From positions 1 to 41,015 of the forward strand of contig JAAYYW010000238.1 in the NCBI GenBank assembly GCA_012515195.1: DNA of 41,015 bases, read 5' to 3'. Within the stretch, counting starts at the first letter, position 1. Each line of letters opens with the position of its first letter. This document shows positions 7,438 to 15,874 of the stretch, piece after piece. Source of the DNA: Leptolinea sp. (GTDB lineage Bacteria > Chloroflexota > Anaerolineae > Anaerolineales > Anaerolineaceae). A program made the translations under genes and the position numbers. The notes beneath the pieces are model-generated. The model was not told the origin of the DNA and did no database searches. It worked only from the letters and a program-made list of their open reading frames with translations.

Positions 7438-9378
7438 ATGACCCCATCTCCTCACGATCCTATACTCGTCCTCACGGCAGATTCCCAGGTGAATTCACTG
7501 GTGGAGACCCTGTTGAATCCGGAAGGATTCAATGTTAAGATCGTCAACCAGATACTCGAAGCAAAAAAAACGATCAATGAAGGGTTGCCGCGGCTGGTTA
7601 TCCTGGGGGAAAAACTGCCTGATGGAAGCGGCGTTGCTTTTGCCCGTGAATTAAGTGATCTTGCGCCTACAACACCAATTTTGTTGTTTGTCTACCAGGA
7701 ATCCGCACCCATTATGAAACAGGCTATCCAGGCCGGGGTTTTTGATACATTCACCCTGCCGATACGCAGCGAGGATCTCTTGCAGCTTGTACGCAACGCA
7801 CTGGCAATAGGCGACCGGCGCCGCGGTTGGATGCAAAAGGAAACCCGCCTCGCCACTGCCAGCCTTCGCAGCCAGATGAGTGATCTGGAATTACTTGGAG
7901 AGCTTACCCGTTCCATCACCAGCAATCTCGATCTGGATGCCGTCCTGTCAACAGTGATGGATACTGCCATCTCTCTAACCGGAGCTGAAGAAAGCAGCCT
8001 GTTGATGTTGGATGAAACAACAGGCGAGCTTTACTTGCGCGCGTCACGCAATTTTAAAAAAGATGAGGAAAACGGTCAATTCCGCATGGGAATCGACAAC
8101 ACCCTGGCCGGGACTGTTGTGCAAACCGGACAACCGGTATTGTTGGATGAAGAAAACTTGAAGAAGATCAAGACAGATTATCTCGTTTTCTCTCTGATCT
8201 ATGTGCCATTAAAAACCAATAACCGAACGGTTGGTGTACTGGGGGTGGACAACCGGAATATCAAAAAACCATTCACCGATTACCACGTCCGCCTTCTCAC
8301 TGCTGTGGCTGATTTTGCCGCCATCGCCATCGAAAACGCGCGAGTGTTCAGTGATACCGATAATGAGCGGGTCCGCCTTGAAACCATTCTAACTAAGGTG
8401 CAGGATGGCGTCATTATTCTTGATTCAGATAACAACATCAGATTTATCAACCAGGGAGCGCGTGAAGCTCTTTCTTTGAACGGCACAGAGGTGGCCAATC
8501 AACCCGCCCGTGACGCCCTGAGGAATAACCAGATCATGGATCTACTGGAAAAAGGCGGCAACCGCGCCGAAATCAACCTGGAGGAGGGACGGGTCATGGA
8601 TGCCCAGGTAACCCCTATTTCCAATGTCGGTACGGTAATCACCCTGCATGATGTCAGTATGTTCAAAGAGCTGGACCGTGCCAAGAGTGATTTTGTCAAT
8701 ACGGTTTCCCATGATCTCCGAACGCCATTGACCACCATTCTGGGCTACGTGGAACTGGTGGAACGGGTTGGACCGGTGACAGATTTGCAGCGTGAATACA
8801 TTCAGCATGTTCAAATGAGCGTGCACAACATCACCAATCTTGTGAACGATTTGCTGAACCTTGGGCGCATTGAAGCCGGAGTAGATAGGCACAAAGAATC
8901 AGTGCGGATCGATCAGTTGATCGGCGAAGCCTGTGAAACACTGAAAGACCAGTTGGCTTACAAGGGCCACCGCTTGCTGGTCGAAGTTCCAGCAAGCCTG
9001 CCACCAGTGTGGGGAAACCCGATCCTGCTGGCGCAGGTTGTCGACAACCTGCTGGGAAACAGCATAAAATATACGCCGCCCGGTGGACAGATTATCATAA
9101 AGGCCGAGGTGGATAGCGACCAGATGATCCTGCAATTCAAAGATACCGGCGTCGGCATACCATCCATGGATCTTCCGTTCATCTTTGATAAATTCTATCG
9201 CGCCAGTAATGCCGCCGGTGAAGCCTCAGGTACCGGACTTGGCCTGGCCATTGTCAAGAGCATTGTCGAAAACCACTATGGACGAATCTGGGTAGACTCT
9301 GTGATCAGTCAGGGTTCCACATTCAACGTTGTCCTTCCGTTAAACGAAGAAAGCAAGATAACCTCATTAGAAGGATAA
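7438..9378 (+). CDS. sensor histidine kinase: degenerate receiver-GAF-PAS-HisKA-HATPase
   Basis: 646-aa cytoplasmic kinase with no membrane segments. Residues 7-120 form a receiver fold (ILVLTAD, LVILGEKLPDGSG, DTFTLPI). The phospho-acceptor Asp is replaced by Gly57 and the beta5 Lys by Leu. Residues about 155-300 are a GAF domain (DAVLSTVMDTAISLTGAEES, VGVLGVDN, AIAIENA). Residues about 312-412 are PAS-like. The HisKA phospho-site is His425 (VSHDLRTPL). The ATPase shows the N box (VVDNLLGNSIKYTPPGG), G1 (DTGVGIP) and G2 (GTGLGLAIVKSIV). A TTG at 7393 in frame is an alternative start; neither has a strong ribosome site. The nearest downstream gene is convergent, so its response regulator is elsewhere. 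Confidence 0.9.
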   Translation: MTPSPHDPILVLTADSQVNSLVETLLNPEGFNVKIVNQILEAKKTINEGLPRLVILGEKLPDGSGVAFARELSDLAPTTPILLFVYQESAPIMKQAIQAGVFDTFTLPIRSEDLLQLVRNALAIGDRRRGWMQKETRLATASLRSQMSDLELLGELTRSITSNLDLDAVLSTVMDTAISLTGAEESSLLMLDETTGELYLRASRNFKKDEENGQFRMGIDNTLAGTVVQTGQPVLLDEENLKKIKTDYLVFSLIYVPLKTNNRTVGVLGVDNRNIKKPFTDYHVRLLTAVADFAAIAIENARVFSDTDNERVRLETILTKVQDGVIILDSDNNIRFINQGAREALSLNGTEVANQPARDALRNNQIMDLLEKGGNRAEINLEEGRVMDAQVTPISNVGTVITLHDVSMFKELDRAKSDFVNTVSHDLRTPLTTILGYVELVERVGPVTDLQREYIQHVQMSVHNITNLVNDLLNLGRIEAGVDRHKESVRIDQLIGEACETLKDQLAYKGHRLLVEVPASLPPVWGNPILLAQVVDNLLGNSIKYTPPGGQIIIKAEVDSDQMILQFKDTGVGIPSMDLPFIFDKFYRASNAAGEASGTGLGLAIVKSIVENHYGRIWVDSVISQGSTFNVVLPLNEESKITSLEG

Positions 9379-9393
9379 CGATCTATTCTGTTG

Positions 9394-10386
9394 TTATTTC
9401 GACCAATCTACAGAGGCTTTACTGCGTCCGTGAAGGTTCTTCTCAAGCGCGATGGCGGCGATGGCACCTTCACCGGCTGAGATAACCGCTTGCTTTATGT
9501 GATCGCATAACACATCACCCACAGCATATACCCCGGGAATGGATGTTTGGAATTCCCGGTCCACCAGCAGGCAGCCTGTGTCACTCACGTTCAATTGTCC
9601 CTGCAAAAAACCTGTCTCCGGTTTACCACCCTGCAAATAGATAAACGCTCCCGCTACTGGCAACTCCACTTCCGGTTTTCCGCGCGGAGCATACCGCACC
9701 GCGTCCACCTTCGAATCCCCAAGGATTTCCACCAGGCTTGCGCCCTTCACAAGAGTGATCTTTTCATTTTCTTCCAACTCATCCAGCAAATGACGGGGTG
9801 CTTTTACTTCCGGCGCGGGTGATAAGAAATGCACCCGGCTGGCGAATTTTGTCAGGAAGAGAGCTTCTTCAACCGCTTCATCGCTGTTTCCGGCTACCAT
9901 CACGTCTTTTTCACGATAGAACGCCCCATCACAGGTGGCACAATAAGAAACTCCGCGTCCCAGTAGACGGTCTTCACCTTTTACCCGTGACCCGCGTCCC
10001 ATGGATCCGGTGGCGATGATCACAGAACGCGAATTGTATGTCCCCTGATTACCGAAAACCACCTTTTCTTCTCCGGTCAACTCGACACCAATGACCTTGT
10101 CGGATACAAACTGTGCACCAAATGATTCCGCCTGCCCGCGCATGCGTTCCAATAGTTCGGCACCGGTAATCTGCTCGGATACACCGGGGTAATTGGCGAT
10201 CTTACCAGTGATGCCCAGCGCACCGGCCGTCAGTCCTTTATCAATAACCAGTGTTTTCAAACCAGCCCTGGCAGTATAAATGGCCGCCGAGGCGCCAGCC
10301 GGACCCCCACCGATGATCAATACATCAAACTTACCATCTTGACCCAGACTCTCTGAGTGATGTCCGTTGTTATTTACAGAATCCAT
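9394..10386 (-). CDS. thioredoxin reductase-like flavoprotein with altered NADPH site
   Basis: 330-aa member of the low-molecular-weight thioredoxin reductase family. FAD binding: GGGPAGASAA (26-35), ATG (125-127) and GVYAVGDVLCD near the C-terminus. The redox-active pair is Cys149-Ala-Thr-Cys152. The second nucleotide-binding motif is altered. Where E. coli TrxB has GGGNTA, this protein reads GNSDEA (166-171). Where NADPH-specific enzymes have HRRxxxR, it reads SPAPEVK (189-195). It may therefore use NADH, ferredoxin or another donor, as reported for FFTR-type clostridial enzymes. Start ATG 10386 has GAGGAG 6-7 nt upstream. Transcribed alone from its own promoter, convergent with the kinase gene. 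Family call firm; electron donor unresolved. Confidence 0.85.
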   Translation of the reverse strand: MDSVNNNGHHSESLGQDGKFDVLIIGGGPAGASAAIYTARAGLKTLVIDKGLTAGALGITGKIANYPGVSEQITGAELLERMRGQAESFGAQFVSDKVIGVELTGEEKVVFGNQGTYNSRSVIIATGSMGRGSRVKGEDRLLGRGVSYCATCDGAFYREKDVMVAGNSDEAVEEALFLTKFASRVHFLSPAPEVKAPRHLLDELEENEKITLVKGASLVEILGDSKVDAVRYAPRGKPEVELPVAGAFIYLQGGKPETGFLQGQLNVSDTGCLLVDREFQTSIPGVYAVGDVLCDHIKQAVISAGEGAIAAIALEKNLHGRSKASVDWSK

Positions 10387-10417
10387 TTGATCTCCTCAAT
10401 GTGAAATACCTGTAATC

Positions 10418-10446
10418 AGTCTATTTTTTTAGATGCCATCCGTCAA
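10418..10446 (-). promoter_or_regulatory. promoter of thioredoxin reductase-like gene
   Basis: TTGACG (10446-10441), a 17-bp spacer and TAGACT (10423-10418) on the minus strand, giving a leader of about 25 nt before ATG 10386. Confidence 0.55.
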
Positions 10447-10560
10447 AAAAAGATACAACGTTTTGAAACGAATCCATCTTTTGACATTCAGCATGGTCTA
10501 ATAAAAGGATTGAACGTAAAATATATTCCGTTCATAATCCAGCCTGCAGGAATACCCATA

Positions 10561-11592
10561 ATGCCTAAATACAGTTTTCAAAATGATTACTCCGAAGGCG
10601 CCCATCCGCGCATCCTTGAAGCACTTGTATCATCCAACCTGACACAGGAAATAGGGTATAGCGAAGACCGGTACTGTTTGTCTGCCACGGAAAAGATACA
10701 CAAGGCTTTAGGCAATCCCGATGTTGACATCCATTTTGTCAGCGGTGGTACACAGGCCAACCTGCTAGTCATGTCATCATGCATGCGGCCGTTCGAATCG
10801 GTCATCGCGGTGGAATCCGGGCATATATGTGTCCATGAAACCGGAGCCGTTGAGGCCACAGGACACAAGGTACACACTGTGAAAGGCAAGGACGGCAAAG
10901 TAACCACCAATGAGATACAGGCCGTGGTGGACGAACACTATTTTGAGCATATGGTCAAACCGCGGGTGGTATATATTTCCCAGTCCACCGAAGTTGGCAC
11001 CATCTATTCAGCCGCCGAGTTGCGTGAAATATCAGCCCTGTGTAAAAAACTGGGACTTATCCTTTTCATGGACGGTGCCCGCCTGGGTGCCGCGCTGTCA
11101 TCTGCCAGAGCCGACCTTGACCTGAAGGAGACCTGCTCGCTGGTGGACGCCCTGTATATTGGCGGTACAAAAAATGGCGCGCTGATCGGTGAGGCCATAG
11201 TGATCAACAACCCCGCGCTTAAACCCGATTTCCGCTACTGCATCAAACAGCGCGGCGCGCTGCTGGCCAAAGGCCGGCTGTTGGGTATTCAATTCGATGT
11301 GTTATTCAACGACAACCTTTTCTACGATCTGGCACGCCATGCCAACCTGATGGCGGAACGACTCACCCGGGGTATGTTTGCGCAGGGCTACAACTTCCTG
11401 ACGGATTCGCCCACCAACCAGATCTTCCCCATTCTGCCCAATGATGTGATCGCGAAGTTGCGGGAAGACTACCTGTTTTACGATTGGGCAAAGATGGATA
11501 CAACCCACACCGCCGTACGTCTGGTCACCTCGTGGGCTACACCGATCGAGACAATAGATGAATTCTTGAAAGATCTAAAAATCCTTTCGTAA
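10561..11592 (+). CDS. threonine aldolase / beta-eliminating lyase family, PLP-dependent
   Basis: 343-aa fold-type I PLP enzyme of the low-specificity L-threonine aldolase family, which cleaves L-threonine or L-allo-threonine to glycine and acetaldehyde. Visible motifs: SGGTQANLL (61-69, phosphate grip), HICVHETGAVE (88-98), the Asp171 motif LFMDGARLGAAL, and the Schiff-base lysine Lys204 in YIGGTKNGALIG. ATG 10561 is preferred (MPKYSFQNDYSEGAHPRIL matches the family start) with AGGAA upstream; a TTG at 10510 is also in frame. Transcription could begin at the extended -10 TGGTCTAAT near 10493-10501. Stands alone. It could act on other beta-hydroxy amino acids. Confidence 0.88.
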   Translation: MPKYSFQNDYSEGAHPRILEALVSSNLTQEIGYSEDRYCLSATEKIHKALGNPDVDIHFVSGGTQANLLVMSSCMRPFESVIAVESGHICVHETGAVEATGHKVHTVKGKDGKVTTNEIQAVVDEHYFEHMVKPRVVYISQSTEVGTIYSAAELREISALCKKLGLILFMDGARLGAALSSARADLDLKETCSLVDALYIGGTKNGALIGEAIVINNPALKPDFRYCIKQRGALLAKGRLLGIQFDVLFNDNLFYDLARHANLMAERLTRGMFAQGYNFLTDSPTNQIFPILPNDVIAKLREDYLFYDWAKMDTTHTAVRLVTSWATPIETIDEFLKDLKILS

Positions 11593-11753
11593 ATTGTGGC
11601 TCGTATTACCCGTTTACACCGCACAACCTGGAATAAGCCGTTTCTCCCAATCGTCATGCACAATCAGTGACTCTTTTTGCCTTTGGCGAAAATACAATCC
11701 GGTACAATGGAAAACTAGGAACATTCAACTTTTGCGGGGAAAAGGATAACGCA

Positions 11754-13157
11754 ATGCAGATCACAAAATCAGATTTCCGTTTGTTCCGGGAGGCACCGCG
11801 CCACCTGTGGGCAAAAAAACACGACCGTTTGGACAAAACCGAAATCGACGAGCTGCTTTTGGTGCAGGGTGACCATATCGAGCAGCTGGCTCGTGAGTAT
11901 CTGGAAACAATCATCCTCCCTCAAAAACCCGCATGGACAATGAACTGGCAGGAGACTGCATCTGACGGGCCTTACCTGGCAAGAGCGGACGCGATCCTGC
12001 TCCATCCTGATGGGAACGAAGCGGAACTGTTCGAGATCAAGAGCAGTACCAGTGTCAAAGACGAGCACATCGAAGATGCAGCGTTTCAAACCCTGATATT
12101 CCGCAAACAATACAACGTCAGCCGGATTCATCTGGTGCTGGTGAACAACGAGTACATCTTCCATGGCTCGCTTGATCTCAGCCAGTTTCTAAAGATGGAA
12201 GATATCACGGAAAAAGTGGAAGAAATACTACCGGATATCGCCATACTGCGCGAGCAAGCGTTGAACGCGGCTTTATCTGATGATCCGTCAAAATGGGAAC
12301 ATTGCTGGAAAACCAGGGACTGTGTGTGCCTTGACGTCTGCCACCCCGGTCTGCCGGAGGGATTGACCATTTATGATGTTCCCCGTTTGAAGAAAGAGAA
12401 AAAGCAGGAACTGGAAGGGATGGTCATTCGTGCCGCGAAAGATATTCCCGAAGATTTTCCTCTCAGCGGTAATCAATCTTCCGTTGTGGCCGCGGCAAAG
12501 AGCGGTCAACCCGTCATAGACGTTTCCGGTATCCGGCGTGAATTGGCGCGGGTAAACTATCCCATATATTTCCTGGACTACGAAACCTGCCCTCTGGCAG
12601 TGCCTGCATATGCAAGGTTCAAACCCTACCAGCAAGTTGTATTTCAGTATTCACTCCACCGTCTCGATTCTGTTGATTCGAACCCGATCCATTCGGAGCA
12701 TCTATCCACTGGTGAAGGAGATCCATGCGTACCATTACTAGCCAGTCTCAAGAACGACCTCGGCATGGAAGGAACCGTGATCGTATGGAATGCCCCCTTT
12801 GAAAAAACGCGCAACAAAGAGATGGCAGATTTGCACCCCGAATTCCGCACGTTCCTTGAAGATGTCAATGACCGTATTTACGACCTGATGGAGATCGTCA
12901 GTAAAGGCCTGTACCTGCATCCGGGGTTTAAAGGCAGCAGTTCGATTAAGAACGTACTGCCGGTACTTGTGCCGGAATTACGCTACGATACGCTGGCGAT
13001 CAACAATGGAACAAGGGCTTCATTCTCCTGGTGGCGGATGATGTTCACCCCCATGCCCGACGGAGAGAGACAGGTGATCTCTACCGATCTGTTAAAGTAT
13101 TGCGAGCTTGATACCCTGGCAATGGTGGAGCTATTCCGTCAATTTTGCCGGGTTTGA
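11754..13157 (+). CDS. DUF2779 protein: PD-(D/E)xK nuclease with Cys cluster fused to DEDD exonuclease-like domain
   Basis: 467-aa protein. Residues 1-125 form a Cas4/RecB-like PD-(D/E)xK nuclease: Asp79 (RADAILL), Glu94-Ile-Lys96 (ELFEIKSSTS) and Gln112. Four cysteines follow at 184, 190, 192 and 196 (WEHCWKTRDCVCLDVC), matching the CxnCxCxxxC 4Fe-4S style of Cas4/AddB-type nucleases. The C-terminal half (about 260-467) is the DUF2779 domain with a DEDD exonuclease pattern: Asp275/Glu277 (FLDYET), WNAPFEKTR, DRIYDLMEI and LKYCELDTLAMVELF. The start at 11754 has GGGGAAAAGGA upstream; the frame is open to 11667. Two TACAAT hexamers (11693 and 11703) could be -10 elements. No Cas or restriction genes are nearby. 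Nuclease activity is inferred from motifs. Confidence 0.8.
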   Translation: MQITKSDFRLFREAPRHLWAKKHDRLDKTEIDELLLVQGDHIEQLAREYLETIILPQKPAWTMNWQETASDGPYLARADAILLHPDGNEAELFEIKSSTSVKDEHIEDAAFQTLIFRKQYNVSRIHLVLVNNEYIFHGSLDLSQFLKMEDITEKVEEILPDIAILREQALNAALSDDPSKWEHCWKTRDCVCLDVCHPGLPEGLTIYDVPRLKKEKKQELEGMVIRAAKDIPEDFPLSGNQSSVVAAAKSGQPVIDVSGIRRELARVNYPIYFLDYETCPLAVPAYARFKPYQQVVFQYSLHRLDSVDSNPIHSEHLSTGEGDPCVPLLASLKNDLGMEGTVIVWNAPFEKTRNKEMADLHPEFRTFLEDVNDRIYDLMEIVSKGLYLHPGFKGSSSIKNVLPVLVPELRYDTLAINNGTRASFSWWRMMFTPMPDGERQVISTDLLKYCELDTLAMVELFRQFCRV

Positions 13158-13249
13158 CAGGAGAAAAATTCAACTAAAGGGTTTCATAGACCTCAAACAG
13201 GGTAATCCGTGACTGTTTCGCTCTTTTTCCAGTTCGCATACATTTCGGC

Positions 13250-13384
13250 CTAAATATTCTTCTTCAATAAGTTAGGATATTCGCTTACACGAGATCGCTC
13301 AAATTCATTCACTAGGGCTAAGTCTTTCATTTTTTCAACCCGATAAAGAATAGCTCGCAACCGTGTAAAATCAATAGTATCAAT
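13250..13384 (-). other. possible relic ORF in the gap before ettA
   Basis: The 243-bp gap 13158-13400 has no intact gene. On the minus strand a 26-codon ORF (ATG 13330 to TAG 13250) is open upstream to 13384. The composition looks protein-like (FERSRVSEYPNLL), and a second frame continues open after a putative frameshift (about 13265 to 13170). I do not recognise it. It may be the remains of a small gene, or chance. Confidence 0.2.
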
Positions 13385-13400
13385 TCAAATCAGGTGACCC

Positions 13401-15077
13401 ATGACTGACCAACAAGTAATTTTTTCCATGGTGCGTGTCGGCAAGATCGTCGAGCCGAACAACCGCCAGATATTACGAGACATTTCCCTCGGCTTCTACT
13501 ACGGCGCCAAGATCGGGGTGCTCGGCCTCAATGGCGCGGGCAAGTCAACTCTGCTGCGCATCATTGCCGGCAAGGATGACCAGTACAACGGGCAGGTGGT
13601 CTTCTCGCCTGGTTACTCTGTCGGCATGCTCGACCAGGAACCGGAGTTGGATGCGTCGAAAACCGTACAGCAGGTGGTGGAGGAAGCTGTCCAACCGCTG
13701 GTGGACATGCTGAAAAAATTCGAAGAGGTCAGTGAAAAATTCGGGGAACCCGATGCCAACTTCGACGCGCTGATCGCCGAGCAAGGGAAACTGCAGGAAG
13801 AACTGGACAAGCACGACGCCTGGAACCTTCAGAACCGCCTTGACCTGGCCATGGACGCGCTACGCTGCCCGCCAGGCGATACACCCATCAAGAACCTATC
13901 CGGCGGCGAACGCCGTCGTGTGGCCCTCACCCGGTTACTGCTCACCGAACCGGATATCCTGCTGCTGGACGAGCCTACCAATCATCTGGATACCGAATCC
14001 GTGGCCTGGCTGGAACGGCATCTGCAGCAGTACAAAGGCACAGTGATCGCCGTCACCCACGACCGCTACTTCCTCGATAATGTGGCTGGTTGGATACTGG
14101 AGCTGGATCGCGGCTTCGGCATCCCCTGGCAGGGCAATTATTCCTCCTGGCTGGAACAGAAGGAAGAGCGCCTGCGGCAGGAACAGAAAAGCGAGACCAA
14201 ACGCCTGCGCACGCTGGAGCGCGAGCTGGAATGGATTCACATGTCACCCAAGGCCCGGCAGTCCAAGGGCAAAGCGCGTTACACGGCCTACGAAAACCTG
14301 CTCAGTCAGGATTCAGAAAAACGCCGTGAAGAGCTGGAGATATACATTCCACCCGGCCCGCGCCTGGGAGACAAGGTTATTGAATTTAAAGGTGTCACCA
14401 AAGCCTATGGTGAGCGATTACTGATCGACAACCTCAACCTGAGCATACCGGCCGGTGGTATTGTTGGCATCATCGGCCCCAACGGCGCCGGTAAGACTAC
14501 CTTCCTGCGGATGATCACCGGACAGGAAAAACCCGATACAGGCGGGATCATCATCGGCGAGACCGTCAAACTGGCCTATCTGGACCAGAGCCATGAATCG
14601 CTGGACCCGGAAAAGACCGTGTGGGAAGAGATCACCGGGGGAGACGAGACGATCACTCTTGGCAACCAGAAGCGCAATTCGCGTGCCTATGTAAGCGCCT
14701 TCAACTTCCAGGGGACGGAACAGCAAAAGAAGGTGGGCGTGCTTTCGGGCGGTGAACGCAACCGCCTGCACCTGGCTAAAATGCTGAAGAGCGAGGGTAA
14801 CGTGTTGATGCTCGACGAACCGACCAATGACCTGGATGTCAACACACTGCGCGCGCTGGAAGAGGCGCTTGAGAATTACGCCGGCTGCGCCATTATCGTG
14901 TCGCACGATCGCTGGTTCCTCGACCGCATCGTCACCCATATTCTGGCCTTTGAGGGTGACAGCAATATATTCTGGTCAGTGGGCAACTGGTCGGATTACG
15001 AAGCTGACCTGCACAAACGCCTCGGCACCGACGCCGACCAACCGAAACGCATCAAGTACAGAAGTATGACGCGGTGA
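13401..15077 (+). CDS. ettA: energy-dependent translational throttle protein EttA (ABC-F)
   Basis: 558-aa ABC-F ATPase with two nucleotide-binding domains and no membrane segments. It binds the ribosomal E site and gates the first elongation step according to the ADP/ATP ratio. NBD1: Walker A GLNGAGKST (about 42-50), signature LSGGERRR, Walker B LLLLDEPTNHLD. The linker is charged and helical (about 245-315, P-site tRNA interaction motif). NBD2: Walker A GPNGAGKTT (about 358-366), signature LSGGERNR, Walker B VLMLDEPTNDLD. The arm insertion in NBD1 (about 95-150) and length fit EttA, not the antibiotic-resistance ABC-Fs. The start ATG 13401 has CAGGTGA close upstream. A TAAAAT at 13366-13371 is a candidate -10. 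Codon use is more GC-rich than in the neighbours, as is common for highly expressed genes. Confidence 0.93.
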   Translation: MTDQQVIFSMVRVGKIVEPNNRQILRDISLGFYYGAKIGVLGLNGAGKSTLLRIIAGKDDQYNGQVVFSPGYSVGMLDQEPELDASKTVQQVVEEAVQPLVDMLKKFEEVSEKFGEPDANFDALIAEQGKLQEELDKHDAWNLQNRLDLAMDALRCPPGDTPIKNLSGGERRRVALTRLLLTEPDILLLDEPTNHLDTESVAWLERHLQQYKGTVIAVTHDRYFLDNVAGWILELDRGFGIPWQGNYSSWLEQKEERLRQEQKSETKRLRTLERELEWIHMSPKARQSKGKARYTAYENLLSQDSEKRREELEIYIPPGPRLGDKVIEFKGVTKAYGERLLIDNLNLSIPAGGIVGIIGPNGAGKTTFLRMITGQEKPDTGGIIIGETVKLAYLDQSHESLDPEKTVWEEITGGDETITLGNQKRNSRAYVSAFNFQGTEQQKKVGVLSGGERNRLHLAKMLKSEGNVLMLDEPTNDLDVNTLRALEEALENYAGCAIIVSHDRWFLDRIVTHILAFEGDSNIFWSVGNWSDYEADLHKRLGTDADQPKRIKYRSMTR

Positions 15078-15148
15078 ATCTCGCCATTGCTGCCTGCAGC
15101 AAATACCCTGCGGCATGCCTGATCACACTTTTTTGATACCGCTTTGTT

Positions 15149-15168
15149 CCTCTCTCGATGGAGAGAGG
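15149..15168. terminator. short hairpin between ettA and M23 gene
   Basis: 8-bp perfect stem (15149-15156 with 15161-15168), loop GATG. It lies between convergent genes. T-rich sequence follows only weakly, so termination strength is uncertain. Confidence 0.45.
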
Positions 15169-15175
15169 CTTCTAC

Positions 15176-15874
15176 TTACCGGCAGCCGGGAATCTCGTCC
15201 TTCTGATGGTTCTTGTTCAAATTAAACCCAAAATATGGCGACGGGTCTAACGTATTATTAATATCTGTCTCGTTCTTATACATCCCACTACCGTCATCTT
15301 TGACGATCGAAAGATGCAAATGAACCCCGGTCGGGTTACCGGGCGTGCCGGAATAGTTCCCCATTCGTCCCAACAGCGTACCGGCTTTTACGAAGACATC
15401 CCTCGTTCCCGGCGGGAAGGCTTCATCCACCAGTGATATGCCGTTGATAGTAGCCATGTGTGTGTAATACACCCAGATCTGCCTGCCGGGCTGCATAGGG
15501 TCATCTGGTACACGGATGATTACCGTAGATTTCCAATCCGGGAGCCGGGTAAGATAACCTTCATAGGCAGCGTGGATCTCTGTTTCGCCGGGTTCCTTGC
15601 CACTGAAAATATCAATCCCCGAATGACGATGGCCGATACGCCATGAATCATCCCACAAAAACCCGATGAAACCATCCGTTGGCATCTGGAAAGGCGCTTC
15701 ACCGCAACGTGCGCCGGCTTGTATGATCCAATCCGGATGCTTTTCCGGGGAATTTATAAAATCCATAACTCTTATGGTATTCAAGGCGTACATACGCGAT
15801 CGATACAGATAATACCCGCCCGCCGCGCCAACCGCCACAAAAGCCGCCAACAGGATCTTTGTGCCGGTCTTCAT
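15176..15874 (-). CDS. M23-family metallopeptidase, membrane-anchored
   Basis: 232-aa envelope peptidase of the LytM/M23 type, which would cut peptidoglycan cross-bridges. Residues 6-24 form a single N-terminal membrane helix. Zinc-binding and catalytic motifs: His84/Asp88 (HRHSGIDIF), His139 (YYTHM), His185/His187 (GVHLHLS). That is the complete HxxxD...HxH set. Between them are a Gly-rich turn and a conserved V-ag-T-LLGRMGNYSGTPG loop. Its ATG overlaps the miaB stop (ATGA), so it is translationally coupled to a tRNA modification gene with no evident functional link. No LysM or SH3 domain is present, unlike the two larger M23 proteins in this window. Confidence 0.85.
   Translation of the reverse strand: MKTGTKILLAAFVAVGAAGGYYLYRSRMYALNTIRVMDFINSPEKHPDWIIQAGARCGEAPFQMPTDGFIGFLWDDSWRIGHRHSGIDIFSGKEPGETEIHAAYEGYLTRLPDWKSTVIIRVPDDPMQPGRQIWVYYTHMATINGISLVDEAFPPGTRDVFVKAGTLLGRMGNYSGTPGNPTGVHLHLSIVKDDGSGMYKNETDINNTLDPSPYFGFNLNKNHQKDEIPGCR

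Noticed and set aside
10510-10560. Upstream TTG start for the threonine aldolase-type gene
   Set aside because: The family's N-terminus begins at ATG 10561, and TTG 10510 is too close to the candidate -10.
14418-14939. 173-codon antisense frame in ettA
   Set aside because: It covers the second ATPase domain with no independent signal.
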